DNA of 64,000 bases from CBFDBF01 sp050291465 (GTDB lineage: Bacteria; Pseudomonadota; Gammaproteobacteria; Chromatiales; Chromatiaceae), in assembly GCA_050291465.1 (NCBI GenBank), contig JBNKJV010000016.1, positions 6,806-70,805 on the forward strand. Reading direction: 5' to 3'. Each line of letters begins with the position of its first letter. The stretch's first letter is position 1. The position numbers and the translations under genes were made by a program. The notes below the pieces were generated by a model. The model was given only the letters and a program-made list of their open reading frames with translations, was not told the DNA's origin and searched no databases. Positions 8,404-16,991 of this stretch are shown here, piece after piece.

Positions 8404-9064
8404 CCTCTCTTTCCTGCAACTGGTATTACATGCCAGTCCCCTGGTGCAACTGGTAATGGTCTCGCTCATGATGGCGTCGGTCGTCTCCTGGACCATGATA
8501 TTCGACCGTTTCAGGGTGCTGAAAAGAGCGCGCCAGGCGGCCGATCAGTTTGAGGAGCGCTTCTGGTCCGGGGGCGACCTGGGGGAGTTTTACCGGCTGA
8601 TTGATAAGGACGATGGAACCACCGGTATGGCCAATATATTTCACGCCGGATTCCGGGAGTTCACCCGTCTGAAGACCCATGCGGACATCGAACCCATGGC
8701 CATCGTCGAGGGGGTGAGACGCTCCATGCACGTGGCCTTGAGCCGCGAAATGGACGGATTGGAAACCAATCTCTCTTTTCTCGCCACCGTCGGTTCCACC
8801 AGCCCCTACGTGGGGCTGTTCGGAACGGTATGGGGCATCATGAACTCTTTCCACGCCCTGGGTAACGAGAAGCAGGCAACCCTGTCGCTGGTGGCGCCCG
8901 GTATCGCCGAGGCGTTGATCGCCACCGCTATGGGCCTGTTCGCGGCCATTCCGGCGGTGGTGGCCTACAACCGTTACTCCAATGACGTGGAACGGCTGAA
9001 CGGACGCTATGAGGATTTTCTGGACGAGTTTACTTCGATTATCCAGCGGCAGGCGCATGCTTAA
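8393..9064 (+). CDS. tolQ: TolQ, proton channel subunit of Tol-Pal
   Basis: Inner-membrane MotA/ExbB-family protein of 223 residues. With TolR it forms the proton-driven stator that energises TolA and pulls the outer membrane inward at division. Three membrane segments are visible: about 15-38, 127-150 (TVGSTSPYVGLFGTVWGIM, the conserved family motif) and 165-188 (APGIAEALIATAMGLFAAIPAV). The start overlaps ybgC, implying coupling. A 102-bp gap to tolR is unusually long for this operon. Confidence 0.96.
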   Translation: MQSDLSFLQLVLHASPLVQLVMVSLMMASVVSWTMIFDRFRVLKRARQAADQFEERFWSGGDLGEFYRLIDKDDGTTGMANIFHAGFREFTRLKTHADIEPMAIVEGVRRSMHVALSREMDGLETNLSFLATVGSTSPYVGLFGTVWGIMNSFHALGNEKQATLSLVAPGIAEALIATAMGLFAAIPAVVAYNRYSNDVERLNGRYEDFLDEFTSIIQRQAHA

Positions 9065-9076
9065 AGAGGTTTCAGA

Positions 9077-9097
9077 GCCGAGGGCCGAGGGCCGAGG
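9077..9097. repeat. Three GCCGAGG heptamers between tolQ and tolR
   Basis: Three perfect head-to-tail copies of GCCGAGG in the tolQ-tolR gap. The unit length matches the other heptamer arrays in this window but the sequence is different. It is short enough to have arisen by slippage. Confidence 0.6.
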
Positions 9098-9166
9098 ATT
9101 ATTTGTCAAAGGGTTTCCTGATACCTTGGCTCTGATTGCCGGCCGCCGGCCTCCGAAGGAGGCCCT

Positions 9167-9592
9167 GTGAGCAGACAGAAAAAGAGCCGCCGACCCATGG
9201 CGGAGATCAACGTGGTGCCTTACATCGACGTGATGCTGGTATTGCTGGTGATCTTCATGATCACCGCGCCGCTCCTGACCCAGGGAGTGAAGGTGGATCT
9301 GCCGGTGGCGGATGCGGAGCCGATACCGCCGGAGGCGGATGATCCGGTAGTGGTATCGGTCAACTCCGCGGGTGAGTATTTCATCGATGTGGGGGAAGGC
9401 AAGAACAACCCGGTGGACGAAGAGACCCTGATGATCCGGGTGGCGGCGGTGCTCAAGTACCGGCCGAAGACCCCGATCCTGGTGCGGGGGGACCGCAGTG
9501 TGGATTACGGACGGGTGGTGCGCGCCATGGTGCTGATTCAGCAGGCGGGGGCGCCCAATGTCGGGCTGATTACGGAGACTCCAGAGCAGTAA
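9167..9592 (+). CDS. tolR: TolR, ExbD-family stator subunit
   Basis: ExbD-like partner of TolQ, 141 residues: a short cytoplasmic N-terminus, one membrane segment (about 20-40, in VVPYIDVMLVLLVIFMI, with the Asp essential for proton use) and a periplasmic dimerising domain. The start is GTG at 9167 with a good GGAGG 6 nt upstream; the next Met would cut the cytoplasmic tail. Its TAA overlaps the tolA ATG by one base (TAATG), so translation is coupled. Confidence 0.95.
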   Translation: MSRQKKSRRPMAEINVVPYIDVMLVLLVIFMITAPLLTQGVKVDLPVADAEPIPPEADDPVVVSVNSAGEYFIDVGEGKNNPVDEETLMIRVAAVLKYRPKTPILVRGDRSVDYGRVVRAMVLIQQAGAPNVGLITETPEQ

Positions 9593-10425
9593 TGCTGCAG
9601 ATCCTGAAACGTAATCCGCAGGCGGTCGCCATCGCCGTAGTGATGCACATCATCATCCTAATCTTTCTGGTGGTGGGGGTGGATTGGCTGAAAAAGCCGG
9701 AGCAGCCGAAGGTTAATGTGGACGTGGTCCAGGCGCGGGTGGTGGATGAGTCCAAGGTGGCTGCGGAGGTGGAGAAGCTCAAACAGGCCGAGGAACAGAA
9801 AAAGGCGGCCCGACGCAAAGAGGAACAGCGACTGGCGGATCTGAAAAAGAAACAGGAAGCGGAAAAGAAGCGCCTGGCGGATCTGGAGAAGAAGCGGCAG
9901 GAAGAGCAGAAGCGACTGGCCAGGGAGAAGCAGCAGCGGCTGGCGGAAGAGAAAAAGCGCAAGGAAGCGGAGGCCAAACGCAAACAGGAAGAGCAAAAAC
10001 GCAAGGAAGCGGAGGCCAAACGCAAGGCCGAAGAGGAAGCCAAACGCAAGGCCGAGGCGGAAGCCAAGCGCAAGGAAGATGAGGCGCGAAAGGCGCGCGA
10101 GGCGGAACTGCAGGCGGCCATGGAGGCGGAGCGCAATGCCGGAGAGATAAACCGCTATATGGGATTGATCCAGCAGAAAGTGAAGCGTTACTGGCTGCGC
10201 CCGGCGGGGGCCGGCGGGAATCTGCAATGCCGTGTCCGGGTACGCCTGGCGCCGGGCGGCACGGTAATCGGGGTGAGTATTCTGCAGAGCAGCGGCAACG
10301 GGGCCTTCGACCGTTCCGCGGAGGCGGCGGTCTACAAGGCGGATCCGCTTCCCGTTCCCACGGGCAATCTGTTCGAACAGTTCCGTGACATCAATTTTGT
10401 GTTTGATCCCAGCAAGGGCGAATAG
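9592..10425 (+). CDS. tolA: TolA, trans-periplasmic Tol-Pal linker
   Basis: Inner-membrane protein that spans the periplasm from TolQR to TolB/Pal. 277 residues, shorter than E. coli TolA (about 420). One N-terminal membrane segment (about 11-30), then a long charged coiled coil of Ala/Lys/Glu/Arg repeats (about 50-185, many copies of EAKRK-type units), then the globular C-terminal domain (about 185-277; GLIQQKVKRYWLRP, CRVRVRLAPGGTV) that carries the conserved Cys. The purine-rich coiled-coil DNA makes long open frames on the other strand; these are shadows. Confidence 0.94.
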   Translation: MLQILKRNPQAVAIAVVMHIIILIFLVVGVDWLKKPEQPKVNVDVVQARVVDESKVAAEVEKLKQAEEQKKAARRKEEQRLADLKKKQEAEKKRLADLEKKRQEEQKRLAREKQQRLAEEKKRKEAEAKRKQEEQKRKEAEAKRKAEEEAKRKAEAEAKRKEDEARKAREAELQAAMEAERNAGEINRYMGLIQQKVKRYWLRPAGAGGNLQCRVRVRLAPGGTVIGVSILQSSGNGAFDRSAEAAVYKADPLPVPTGNLFEQFRDINFVFDPSKGE

Positions 10426-10431
10426 CAAGTT

Positions 10432-11745
10432 ATGAAAAAGTTACTGTTGTCCATTCTGTTATTGGTAATCCATTTTCCGGTCCTGGCCGATAATACCTTG
10501 ACCATCGAAATTACCGAGGGTGCGGAAGGTGCGCTGCCCATCGCCGTGGTGCCGTTCGGTTTGCAGGGTGGAGGTGCGGGTCCGAGCCAGGACGTGGCGG
10601 CTATCGTGCGAACCGATCTCGAGCGTAGCGGGCGCTTCAAGCCCATGCCGGTGACGGACATGCTGGCCCGGCCCACGGTGGCATCCAAGGTTGAATTCAG
10701 GGACTGGAAGGCGCTGGATATGGATTACCTGGTGGTGGGGCAGATAAATCCGGGCGGTCAGGGAAGCTATACCATTCGCTTCTGGCTGTTCGATGTATTC
10801 AAGAAGGAGCAGCTTGCCAGTTATTCGGTGCCCACCACGGAGCGGGATCTGCGGGCCGCTGCTCATCATATTGCCGATATCATTTATGAGAAGTTGATGG
10901 GACAGCGGGGGGCGTTTTCCACCCGGGTCGCCTATGTGACCTCCGCAGTCGCCCCCGGTGGGAAACAGCAGGTGCGGCTGCAGGTTGCGGATGCCGACGG
11001 TTACAATCCCCAGACCATCGTCACCTCCAAGGAACCGCTGATGTCACCGGCCTGGTCGCCGGACGGTCAGCGGCTGGCCTATGTCTCCTTCGAACGGGGC
11101 AGACCTTCGGTTTACGTCCAGGAGGTGTTTACCGGCAAGCGCCGCAAGGTTGCTTCCTATAAAGGGATCAACGGTGCTCCCGCCTGGTCCCCGGACGGGC
11201 GCAAACTGGCATTGACCCTGTCCAAGGACGGTAATCCGAATATCTATGTACTCGATCTGAGTCGCGGCAGCCTCAACATGCTGACCCGGCACTACGCCAT
11301 CGATACGGAACCGGCCTGGTCGCCGGACGGACGCAGCATCGTCTTCACCTCGGACCGGGGCGGTAAGCCGCAGATCTACCGGGTGCCCGCTTTCGGCGGC
11401 AAGGTGGAGCGGGTTACATTCGAGGGTGACTATAATGCCCGGGCCTCCTATTCGCCGGACGGAAAAACCCTGACCATGGTGACCCGTCAGAACGGCCAGT
11501 TCCGGATCGGTGTGCTGGATCTTGAAAACGGCGCCCTGCAGGTACTGAGCGGGGGGCGGCTGGATGAGTCGCCGAGTTTCGCTCCCAACGGCAGCATGAT
11601 AATTTACGCAACTAAAATCAGAGGCAAAGGGGAACTGGCGGCGGTATCGGTCGACGGCAACGTCCGCCAGCGACTGGCCCTGCAGGCGGGTGATGTACGG
11701 GAACCGGTCTGGTCCCCCTTTAGTCGAACACAACGGAGGAACTGA
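10432..11745 (+). CDS. tolB: TolB, periplasmic beta-propeller of Tol-Pal
   Basis: Periplasmic protein that binds Pal and the C-terminal domain of TolA. 437 residues: signal peptide (about 1-19, cleaved near VLADN), an N-terminal alpha/beta domain (about 20-165), then a six-bladed propeller built of WD40-like/PD40 repeats, each with a WSPDG-type motif (five to six copies from about 200 to 430). It starts 6 bp after tolA and ends 3 bp before pal. Confidence 0.96.
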   Translation: MKKLLLSILLLVIHFPVLADNTLTIEITEGAEGALPIAVVPFGLQGGGAGPSQDVAAIVRTDLERSGRFKPMPVTDMLARPTVASKVEFRDWKALDMDYLVVGQINPGGQGSYTIRFWLFDVFKKEQLASYSVPTTERDLRAAAHHIADIIYEKLMGQRGAFSTRVAYVTSAVAPGGKQQVRLQVADADGYNPQTIVTSKEPLMSPAWSPDGQRLAYVSFERGRPSVYVQEVFTGKRRKVASYKGINGAPAWSPDGRKLALTLSKDGNPNIYVLDLSRGSLNMLTRHYAIDTEPAWSPDGRSIVFTSDRGGKPQIYRVPAFGGKVERVTFEGDYNARASYSPDGKTLTMVTRQNGQFRIGVLDLENGALQVLSGGRLDESPSFAPNGSMIIYATKIRGKGELAAVSVDGNVRQRLALQAGDVREPVWSPFSRTQRRN

Positions 11746-11748
11746 TAC

Positions 11749-12288
11749 GTGAAACTTTTTACCATGAGAATTATACCGGTCGCTGCGGCCCTGCTGTTGC
11801 TCGCGGGTTGTGGTTCTTTCCCCGGAATGTCGGGAGGGGAAGATGAGGTTGGTCCGCCGGCCGAGGTGGTGGACGCCGGTGCTGAGACGTCCGGCGCCAC
11901 GGAGGGGGCGCAATGGAACGGCAGTGAAATGAATGATCCGGCCAGTCCGCTCTATAACAGAGTGATCTATTTCGGTTACGACATAAGCTCCATCGAACCG
12001 GAGTATCGCGACATCGTGATAACCCATGGTCAGTACCTGGCCGCCAATCCGGAGGTCATCGTTTCGGTGGAAGGACACTGCGACGAGCGCGGATCCAGAG
12101 AGTACAACATCGGTCTGGGTGAACGCCGAGCCAATGCCGTCCGCGACCTGTTGCTCGCCCAGGGGGCGTCCGAAAGTCAGATCGTCGGTATCAGTTATGG
12201 CGAGGAGCGTCCGGCGGAACTGGGTTCAACCGAAGCCGCGTGGTCCAAGAATCGCAGGGTTGAACTGGTATATGGTGTTCAGAGGTAA
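11749..12288 (+). CDS. pal: Pal, peptidoglycan-associated lipoprotein
   Basis: Outer-membrane lipoprotein that binds peptidoglycan. 179 residues. The lipobox is LLAGC with the lipidated Cys21. A Gly/Ala/Glu-rich linker follows. The OmpA-like domain (about 60-178) has VIYFGYDISSIEPEY and the meso-diaminopimelate-binding motif EGHCDERGSREYNIGLGERRA. The start is GTG, 3 bp after the tolB stop; the in-frame ATG five codons on is an alternative. cpoB follows after 6 bp. Confidence 0.96.
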   Translation: MKLFTMRIIPVAAALLLLAGCGSFPGMSGGEDEVGPPAEVVDAGAETSGATEGAQWNGSEMNDPASPLYNRVIYFGYDISSIEPEYRDIVITHGQYLAANPEVIVSVEGHCDERGSREYNIGLGERRANAVRDLLLAQGASESQIVGISYGEERPAELGSTEAAWSKNRRVELVYGVQR

Positions 12289-12294
12289 CGACAG

Positions 12295-13146
12295 ATGAAA
12301 CCCCTGCGTGGCCTGTTGCCGCCCCTTATTCTGGCAACGCCCCTGCTGGCCCAGGCCGGTCTTTTCGACAACGACCAGAAATCCGCCGGAAAGGGCTCCC
12401 TGGAGCAACGTGTGGAGTTGTTGGAGAGGCGTCTGGACACCCTTTCCAACATGGTCCTCCGGCTCGACGAACTGCAGCGGGATGTGCAGCAGATGCGCGG
12501 AGAGATAGAGGAGCAGAATCACGCCATCGAGCAGTTGAAGAAACGTCAGCGCGAACTTTATCTCGATGTCGATCAACGCCTGGGCAAGTTGTCAGGCGGT
12601 ACCACGATTCCGCAGCAACCCGCAGTACCGCCCCCCGCGCTACCGGTAACGCAGCCCTCTGCGCAACCTGCGTCCGCCTCCGTCCCCGCGGGTTCCACGG
12701 CACCATCCGCCACCGCTGCGCCTCCTTCCGCACCGGTCGCCGCGGGTCAGGTGAGTGAGGCCCAGCAGCGGGCCGAATACCAGGATGCGTTCAATCTGTT
12801 GATGCAGCGGCGTCATACGGAAGCCCGTGCCGCCTTTACCGCCTTCCTGGGTAAATACCCGAACAGCGATCTGGTGGATAACGCACACTATTGGTTGGCC
12901 GAGTCCTATCTCGCCACGGGTGACTACACGCCGGCCCTGGAAGGGTTCAATAAGGTAATCAGCGACTACCCCAACAGCTCCAAGGTACCGGATGCGCTGT
13001 ATAAGAAAGGGGACGTCTATTACGCGCTGAAGGATTGGCAGTTGGCGCGCCAGATTCTGGAGAGCGTGGTACAGAAGTACCCCAGTTCTACCGCCAGCCA
13101 GTTGGCGAAAAAGCGTCTGGAGCGGCTGAGCGGGGAAGGACACTGA
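12295..13146 (+). CDS. cpoB: CpoB (YbgF), Tol-Pal linked cell division coordinator
   Basis: Periplasmic protein that links Tol function to PBP1b activity during division. 283 residues: signal peptide (about 1-19), a trimerising coiled coil (about 30-95, LEQRVELLERRLDTL...), a Pro/Ala/Ser-rich linker (about 100-150), and three TPR-type repeats in the C-terminal half (AFNLLMQRRHTEARAAF, LAESYLATGDYTPAL, LYKKGDVYYALKDW). PBP1b, its known partner in E. coli, is encoded at 50.2 kb in this window. Terminal gene of the tol-pal group; queE follows after 31 bp. Confidence 0.94.
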   Translation: MKPLRGLLPPLILATPLLAQAGLFDNDQKSAGKGSLEQRVELLERRLDTLSNMVLRLDELQRDVQQMRGEIEEQNHAIEQLKKRQRELYLDVDQRLGKLSGGTTIPQQPAVPPPALPVTQPSAQPASASVPAGSTAPSATAAPPSAPVAAGQVSEAQQRAEYQDAFNLLMQRRHTEARAAFTAFLGKYPNSDLVDNAHYWLAESYLATGDYTPALEGFNKVISDYPNSSKVPDALYKKGDVYYALKDWQLARQILESVVQKYPSSTASQLAKKRLERLSGEGH

Positions 13147-13177
13147 TCTGTATTAGGGGTCCGGCCCCGGCCCTTCC

Positions 13178-13819
13178 ATGACGCAGTTTACGGTTAGCGA
13201 GATCTTCTACTCCCTGCAGGGGGAATCGGCGAGCGTAGGATTTCCCACGGTTTTTATCCGCCTCACCGGCTGCCCTCTGCGTTGCAGCTATTGTGATACG
13301 GATTACGCGTTCTCCGGCGGTCAACTCATGGTGCTATCGGAGATGCTGGAGCGCGTGGCCGCGTATGGAGTGCATCATGTCACCCTAACCGGGGGGGAGC
13401 CGCTTTTTCAGGAAGGTTGCGCAGAACTCCTGACCGCCCTGTGCGATGCCGGTTACCGGGTTTCCCTGGAAACCAGCGGGGCCTTACCGCTTTCCGCCGT
13501 CGATCCCCGGGTGATCAAGGTGATGGATATCAAGACCCCGGCTTCCGGTGAAATGGAGCGGAATCTTCCGGAGAACATCGAGCTGCTCGGTCCGGCGGAT
13601 CAGGTGAAGTTCGTGATCTGCGATCGGGACGATTATATCTGGGCTAGAGAGCGGCTGAGGGAATGGCATCTGGCGGAGCGTTGCGAGCCGCTTTTTATGC
13701 CCGCCCACGGTATGCAGGAGCCGAAGGAGCTGGCGGAATGGATCCTGGAGGACCGGTTACCGGTGCGGTTTCAGCTGCAGTTGCATAAGCTGCTGTGGGG
13801 GGATGTAAAGGGGAAGTGA
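13178..13819 (+). CDS. queE: QueE, 7-carboxy-7-deazaguanine synthase
   Basis: Radical SAM enzyme that converts 6-carboxy-tetrahydropterin to 7-carboxy-7-deazaguanine on the way to queuosine. 213 residues. The N-terminus VSEIFYSLQGESASVG is the family substrate-binding start. The cluster motif CPLRCSYC (CX3CX2C) sits near residue 31-38, followed by VTLTGGEPLFQ. Its placement right after cpoB is conserved in many gammaproteobacteria. A heptamer-repeat gap of 90 bp separates it from queC, the next enzyme in the pathway. Confidence 0.94.
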   Translation: MTQFTVSEIFYSLQGESASVGFPTVFIRLTGCPLRCSYCDTDYAFSGGQLMVLSEMLERVAAYGVHHVTLTGGEPLFQEGCAELLTALCDAGYRVSLETSGALPLSAVDPRVIKVMDIKTPASGEMERNLPENIELLGPADQVKFVICDRDDYIWARERLREWHLAERCEPLFMPAHGMQEPKELAEWILEDRLPVRFQLQLHKLLWGDVKGK

Positions 13820-13825
13820 TGAGGA

Positions 13826-13904
13826 GTTATCAGTTAACAGTTTTCAGTTCACAGTAGTCGGCGATTGAGCCATACTTTTTTGCCAACTACTGAAAACTGA
13901 AAAC
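13826..13904. repeat. Facing heptamer repeats in the queE-queC gap
   Basis: Left arm: GTTATCA, GTTAACA, GTTTTCA, GTTCACA in tandem (13826-13853). Right arm: TGAAAAC twice (13891-13904). The arms are inverted relative to each other (GTTTTCA is the reverse complement of TGAAAAC) and can form an imperfect hairpin around a 37-bp centre. This is the same family as the arrays at 6896 and 26177-26376. The right arm ends 5 bp before the queC ATG. Confidence 0.8.
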
Positions 13905-13909
13905 TAACA

Positions 13910-14581
13910 ATGAAAAAAGCCGTCATCCTGCTCTCCGGAGGACTGGATTCAGCAACCGCCCTGGCGATCGCCCGTGAGCAGGGCTTTGCCTGTTACGCCC
14001 TGAGTATGGACTACGGCCAGCGCCATCAGGTGGAGCTGGAAGCGGCGCGCAGGGTAGCGGCTTCCCAGGAGGTGGTGGAACACAAAGTGGTCTCCATCGC
14101 CCTGGACCGCTTCGGGGGTTCGGCCCTTACCGACCGGGCGATCGAGGTTCCCCGGGAAGGGGGTGAGGGTATTCCGGTGACCTATGTCCCAGCCCGCAAT
14201 ACCATCTTTCTTTCCCTCGCTCTCGGTTGGGCCGAGGTGCTGGGGGCCCGGGATATCTTTATCGGCGTCAATGCGGTGGACTACTCCGGTTATCCGGACT
14301 GTCGGCCGGAGTTCATCTCCGCTTTCGAGAACCTGGCTAACTTGGCCACCAAGGCCGGGGTGGAGGGGGTGCGGTTCCGGATTCACGCCCCCCTGAGCAG
14401 CCTGAGCAAAGGGGAGATTATTCAGCAGGGAATGCGTCTCGGGGTGGATTACAGCCAGACGCTCTCCTGCTATCAGGCGGATGCCGAGGGACGGGCCTGC
14501 GGTAACTGCGATTCCTGCCGTTTTCGGTCCCAGGGATTCAGGGACGCGGGAGTGGCGGATCCCACCCGTTACCGGGACTGA
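13910..14581 (+). CDS. queC: QueC, 7-cyano-7-deazaguanine (preQ0) synthase
   Basis: ATP-dependent enzyme that turns 7-carboxy-7-deazaguanine into preQ0. 223 residues. The PP-loop is VILLSGGLDSATAL (near residues 5-18). The zinc site at the C-terminus is visible as CGNCDSCRFR plus an upstream Cys (LSCYQAD). Homologous enzymes begin with the same KKAVILLSGG stretch, so the start is certain, yet no Shine-Dalgarno sequence precedes it; a heptamer repeat does. Confidence 0.95.
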   Translation: MKKAVILLSGGLDSATALAIAREQGFACYALSMDYGQRHQVELEAARRVAASQEVVEHKVVSIALDRFGGSALTDRAIEVPREGGEGIPVTYVPARNTIFLSLALGWAEVLGARDIFIGVNAVDYSGYPDCRPEFISAFENLANLATKAGVEGVRFRIHAPLSSLSKGEIIQQGMRLGVDYSQTLSCYQADAEGRACGNCDSCRFRSQGFRDAGVADPTRYRD

Positions 14582-14764
14582 CGCCGGTCTTTCCACCCCT
14601 CTGGCTCGTGCCCCCCATCCTGCGGTACCATCGGTACTCGCAGTAACATAATTACAACGGAACCTCTGTTTCGATCCCGGACAGCCGGGGCATCGGCTCC
14701 CTGGGACCCGGCCCGGGCCCGTCGGACGGTTGCAAGAAGGTTCCACGATTGTTGGAGTGAGGAG

Positions 14765-15973
14765 ATGAATCTGGAGATCACGACACAGGTGGTCCTCCTG
14801 GGCGGCATAATGGGTGTCGTTCTGGGTGCGGTCGCCAACAAGACCAATTTCTGCACCATGGGTGCTGTTTCCGACTGGGTGAACATGGGCGACACGGCGC
14901 GCCTCAGATCCTGGTTTCTCGCCATCGGGGTGGCGGTCCTGGGTGTTATAGTCCTGGAGACGGCCTCACTGATAGATATCAGCGGTTCTCGACCGCCCTA
15001 CCGAAGCAGCATGTTTTTCTGGTCCCGGTATATTCTCGGGGGCCTGATGTTCGGCGTGGGCATGACACTGGCATCAGGATGCGCCAACAAGAACCTGGTG
15101 CGTGCCGGGGGAGGCAACATCAAATCCGTTTTCGTTCTGCTGGTGGTCGGGGCCATGGCCTATCTCATGACCCGCACCAATTTCTACGGCTATGTATTCC
15201 ACAGCTGGATGTTGCCCCTGACGCCGGATCTCTCCAATTTCGGCATCGGTGATCAGTCACTCGGCGGTATCGTCGGATCACTGTTCGGGATGGAATCACC
15301 CCAGAGCCTGAACCTGTATATGGGCATAGCGGTGGTCGCCGCTGTATTTATCGTGGTCTTTCGTTCCGCGGAGTTTCGCTTAAACCTGGAACTGCTCAGC
15401 GCGGGCGTGATCCTGGGTCTTGTAATCGTGGCCGGCTGGTACGTGACCGCCGGGTCCATGGGCGGTGAGTGGGTGGAGTTCACGGAGTTTATGGATGAGC
15501 CGCCGCCGGGCGTGGGTGCCCAGTCCTTCACCTTTGTAAATCCCGCGGGCGAGTTGCTCTACTATCTTACGCGGCCCGGCAAACTCAGCCTGATAACCTT
15601 CGGCCTGGCCTCCCTGTTCGGTGTCATTATCGGTTCGTTCCTGTATGCGGTTTTCAGCCGTAGTTTCCGTATCGAGTGGTTCGCCGATCTCAAGGATTTC
15701 GCCAACCACATGTTTGGCGCGGTGCTTATGGGGATCGGTGGTGTTCTCGCCATGGGGTGCACCGTAGGTCAGGGTATGACCGGTGTTTCCACCCTGGCGT
15801 TGGGTTCTTTTCTGGCGCTGGGTTCGATTATTCTGGGCAGCGCTTTGACCATGAAGGTTCAGTATTACAAATTGGTTTATGAAAGCGAGGCCGGCTTCGG
15901 CAAGGCGCTCGTTTCCGGGATGGCCGATCTGCATCTGCTTCCGCAAAGCATGAGGAAGCTGGATGCGGTATGA
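14765..15973 (+). CDS. YeeE/YedE family sulfur-compound transporter
   Basis: Polytopic membrane protein of 402 residues, the fused full-length form of the YeeE/YedE (DUF395) family. The hallmark Cys-containing half-motifs are visible: NKTNFCTMGAVSDW (near 20-35), ASGCANKNLVRAGGGN and, in the second half, MGCTVGQGMTGVSTLALGS. The best-studied member, TsuA/YeeE, imports thiosulfate and uses conserved cysteines to relay it. I count about nine to ten hydrophobic segments. A good GGAG precedes the ATG. It stands alone, closed by a strong terminator at 16010. The exact substrate (thiosulfate, another sulfur species or selenium) is inference. Confidence 0.82.
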   Translation: MNLEITTQVVLLGGIMGVVLGAVANKTNFCTMGAVSDWVNMGDTARLRSWFLAIGVAVLGVIVLETASLIDISGSRPPYRSSMFFWSRYILGGLMFGVGMTLASGCANKNLVRAGGGNIKSVFVLLVVGAMAYLMTRTNFYGYVFHSWMLPLTPDLSNFGIGDQSLGGIVGSLFGMESPQSLNLYMGIAVVAAVFIVVFRSAEFRLNLELLSAGVILGLVIVAGWYVTAGSMGGEWVEFTEFMDEPPPGVGAQSFTFVNPAGELLYYLTRPGKLSLITFGLASLFGVIIGSFLYAVFSRSFRIEWFADLKDFANHMFGAVLMGIGGVLAMGCTVGQGMTGVSTLALGSFLALGSIILGSALTMKVQYYKLVYESEAGFGKALVSGMADLHLLPQSMRKLDAV

Positions 15974-16009
15974 TTAACCCCTTAAGATAAGGCAGGATAT
16001 ACGTTACGG

Positions 16010-16037
16010 TACCGGGTGCCTTCACCGGTATTTTTTT
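16010..16037 (+). terminator. Rho-independent terminator after the YeeE/YedE gene
   Basis: Stem TACCGG / CCGGTA with a short inner TG/CA extension across one bulged base, followed by seven T. It starts 37 bp after the stop codon. Because it lies between the two genes, the ankyrin gene must start from its own promoter and its start cannot be upstream of this site. Confidence 0.8.
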
Positions 16038-16072
16038 GCTTTTTTGTTGACTTGAATATGTGGAGAAAAAAT

Positions 16073-16906
16073 ATGGAACGCCGAGCTGTCTGGTTTAACC
16101 TGAGCAAGGGATTGATGTTGTTGGTGCTGGTTTCCCTGCTGCAGGGTTGCGGCGAGTTAGAGGAGAAGAAGATCCGCAAGGACTTCGGTCTGGACAGGCT
16201 GGAGACGGGTACGCTCCTTCACCAGGCGGCGCACGACGGAGACCAGGTAAAAGCGGAAGGCCTGCTCAACAGCGGGGCGGACGTAAACGAAAGGAACAAT
16301 TCTCAGCTGACTCCCTTGCATCTGGCGGCGGCACGGAATCGCGTGGAAACCGCGAAACTGCTAATAGACCGGGGTGCGGCGATCGATGCCCAGGACGAGA
16401 TGGGACTTACACCGCTGCATCTGGCCACCCGGAGCGGTAACGCGGCCGTGATCGAACTCCTGGCCGGCAATGGTGTGAATCCGGAGGTTCGAGGCAAGGC
16501 CTTCGGTATTACCGGAAACGAGGTTGCGCCCCTTCATCTGGCGGCCAGCCAGGGGGATACGGGAACCGCAGAGGCGTTGATTGTGAGTGCCAAGGCGAAT
16601 GTCAACGGCAGGTCGCTGGCGACTCAGCGCACCCCGCTGCATTATGCGGCGGAAGGGGACCGCATGGCGGTAGCGGATCTACTGCTCCAACATGGAGCGG
16701 AGGTGGATGCCCAGGATGCGTACGGGGAGACGCCTCTGCACTATGCGGTCAGGGAAGGCTCCGTGGCCACGGTGGAGCTGCTGATTTCCCAGGGGGCCGA
16801 CGTCAACGCCAGAAACGGGAGCGGCTCCACGCCTCTGACCTTTGCCGTTAACCAGGGGCACCGGAAGATCGTGGAGATATTGCAGGGTCACCAGGGATCC
16901 GAATGA
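16073..16906 (+). CDS. Ankyrin-repeat lipoprotein
   Basis: Predicted exported lipoprotein of 277 residues. A hydrophobic signal (residues 8-25) ends in the lipobox LLQGC, with Cys26 as lipidation site. The rest is made of about seven ankyrin repeats (33-residue units of the TPLHLAAARNRVETAKLLIDRGA type), from about residue 45 to the end. Ankyrin repeats bind proteins; the partner is unknown. I chose the ATG at 16073: GGAG lies 7 nt upstream and the longer frame would run through the terminator at 16010. It is followed directly by a strong tRNA promoter. Confidence 0.8.
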   Translation: MERRAVWFNLSKGLMLLVLVSLLQGCGELEEKKIRKDFGLDRLETGTLLHQAAHDGDQVKAEGLLNSGADVNERNNSQLTPLHLAAARNRVETAKLLIDRGAAIDAQDEMGLTPLHLATRSGNAAVIELLAGNGVNPEVRGKAFGITGNEVAPLHLAASQGDTGTAEALIVSAKANVNGRSLATQRTPLHYAAEGDRMAVADLLLQHGAEVDAQDAYGETPLHYAVREGSVATVELLISQGADVNARNGSGSTPLTFAVNQGHRKIVEILQGHQGSE

Positions 16907-16917
16907 GAAGGGCCGCT

Positions 16918-16945
16918 TTGACAGCCCGGGGCTGTCCGGTATAAT
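16918..16945 (+). promoter_or_regulatory. Consensus sigma70 promoter of tRNA-Lys
   Basis: Perfect -35 TTGACA (16918-16923) and perfect -10 TATAAT (16940-16945) with a 16-bp spacer. The discriminator that follows is GC-rich (TGCGCGC), the type that makes stable-RNA promoters sensitive to ppGpp. The tRNA begins about 40 nt downstream of the expected transcription start. Confidence 0.9.
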
Positions 16946-16991
16946 TGCGCGCTTCATCGGCCCGGGAGCCCCGGGCCGCCGCAAATCGAGA

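Noticed and set aside
9570..10428. Low-complexity open frames antisense to tolA (Ser/Arg/Cys-rich and Leu/Phe-rich)
   Set aside because: These are the reverse reading of the Lys/Glu/Ala coiled coil; composition alone explains them.
11044..12078. 344-codon open frame antisense to tolB and pal
   Set aside because: It mirrors the WSPDG repeats of TolB in another frame and has no domain of its own.
14582..14764. Riboswitch ahead of the YeeE/YedE gene
   Set aside because: The 183-bp leader shows no recognisable conserved riboswitch core or terminator/antiterminator pair.
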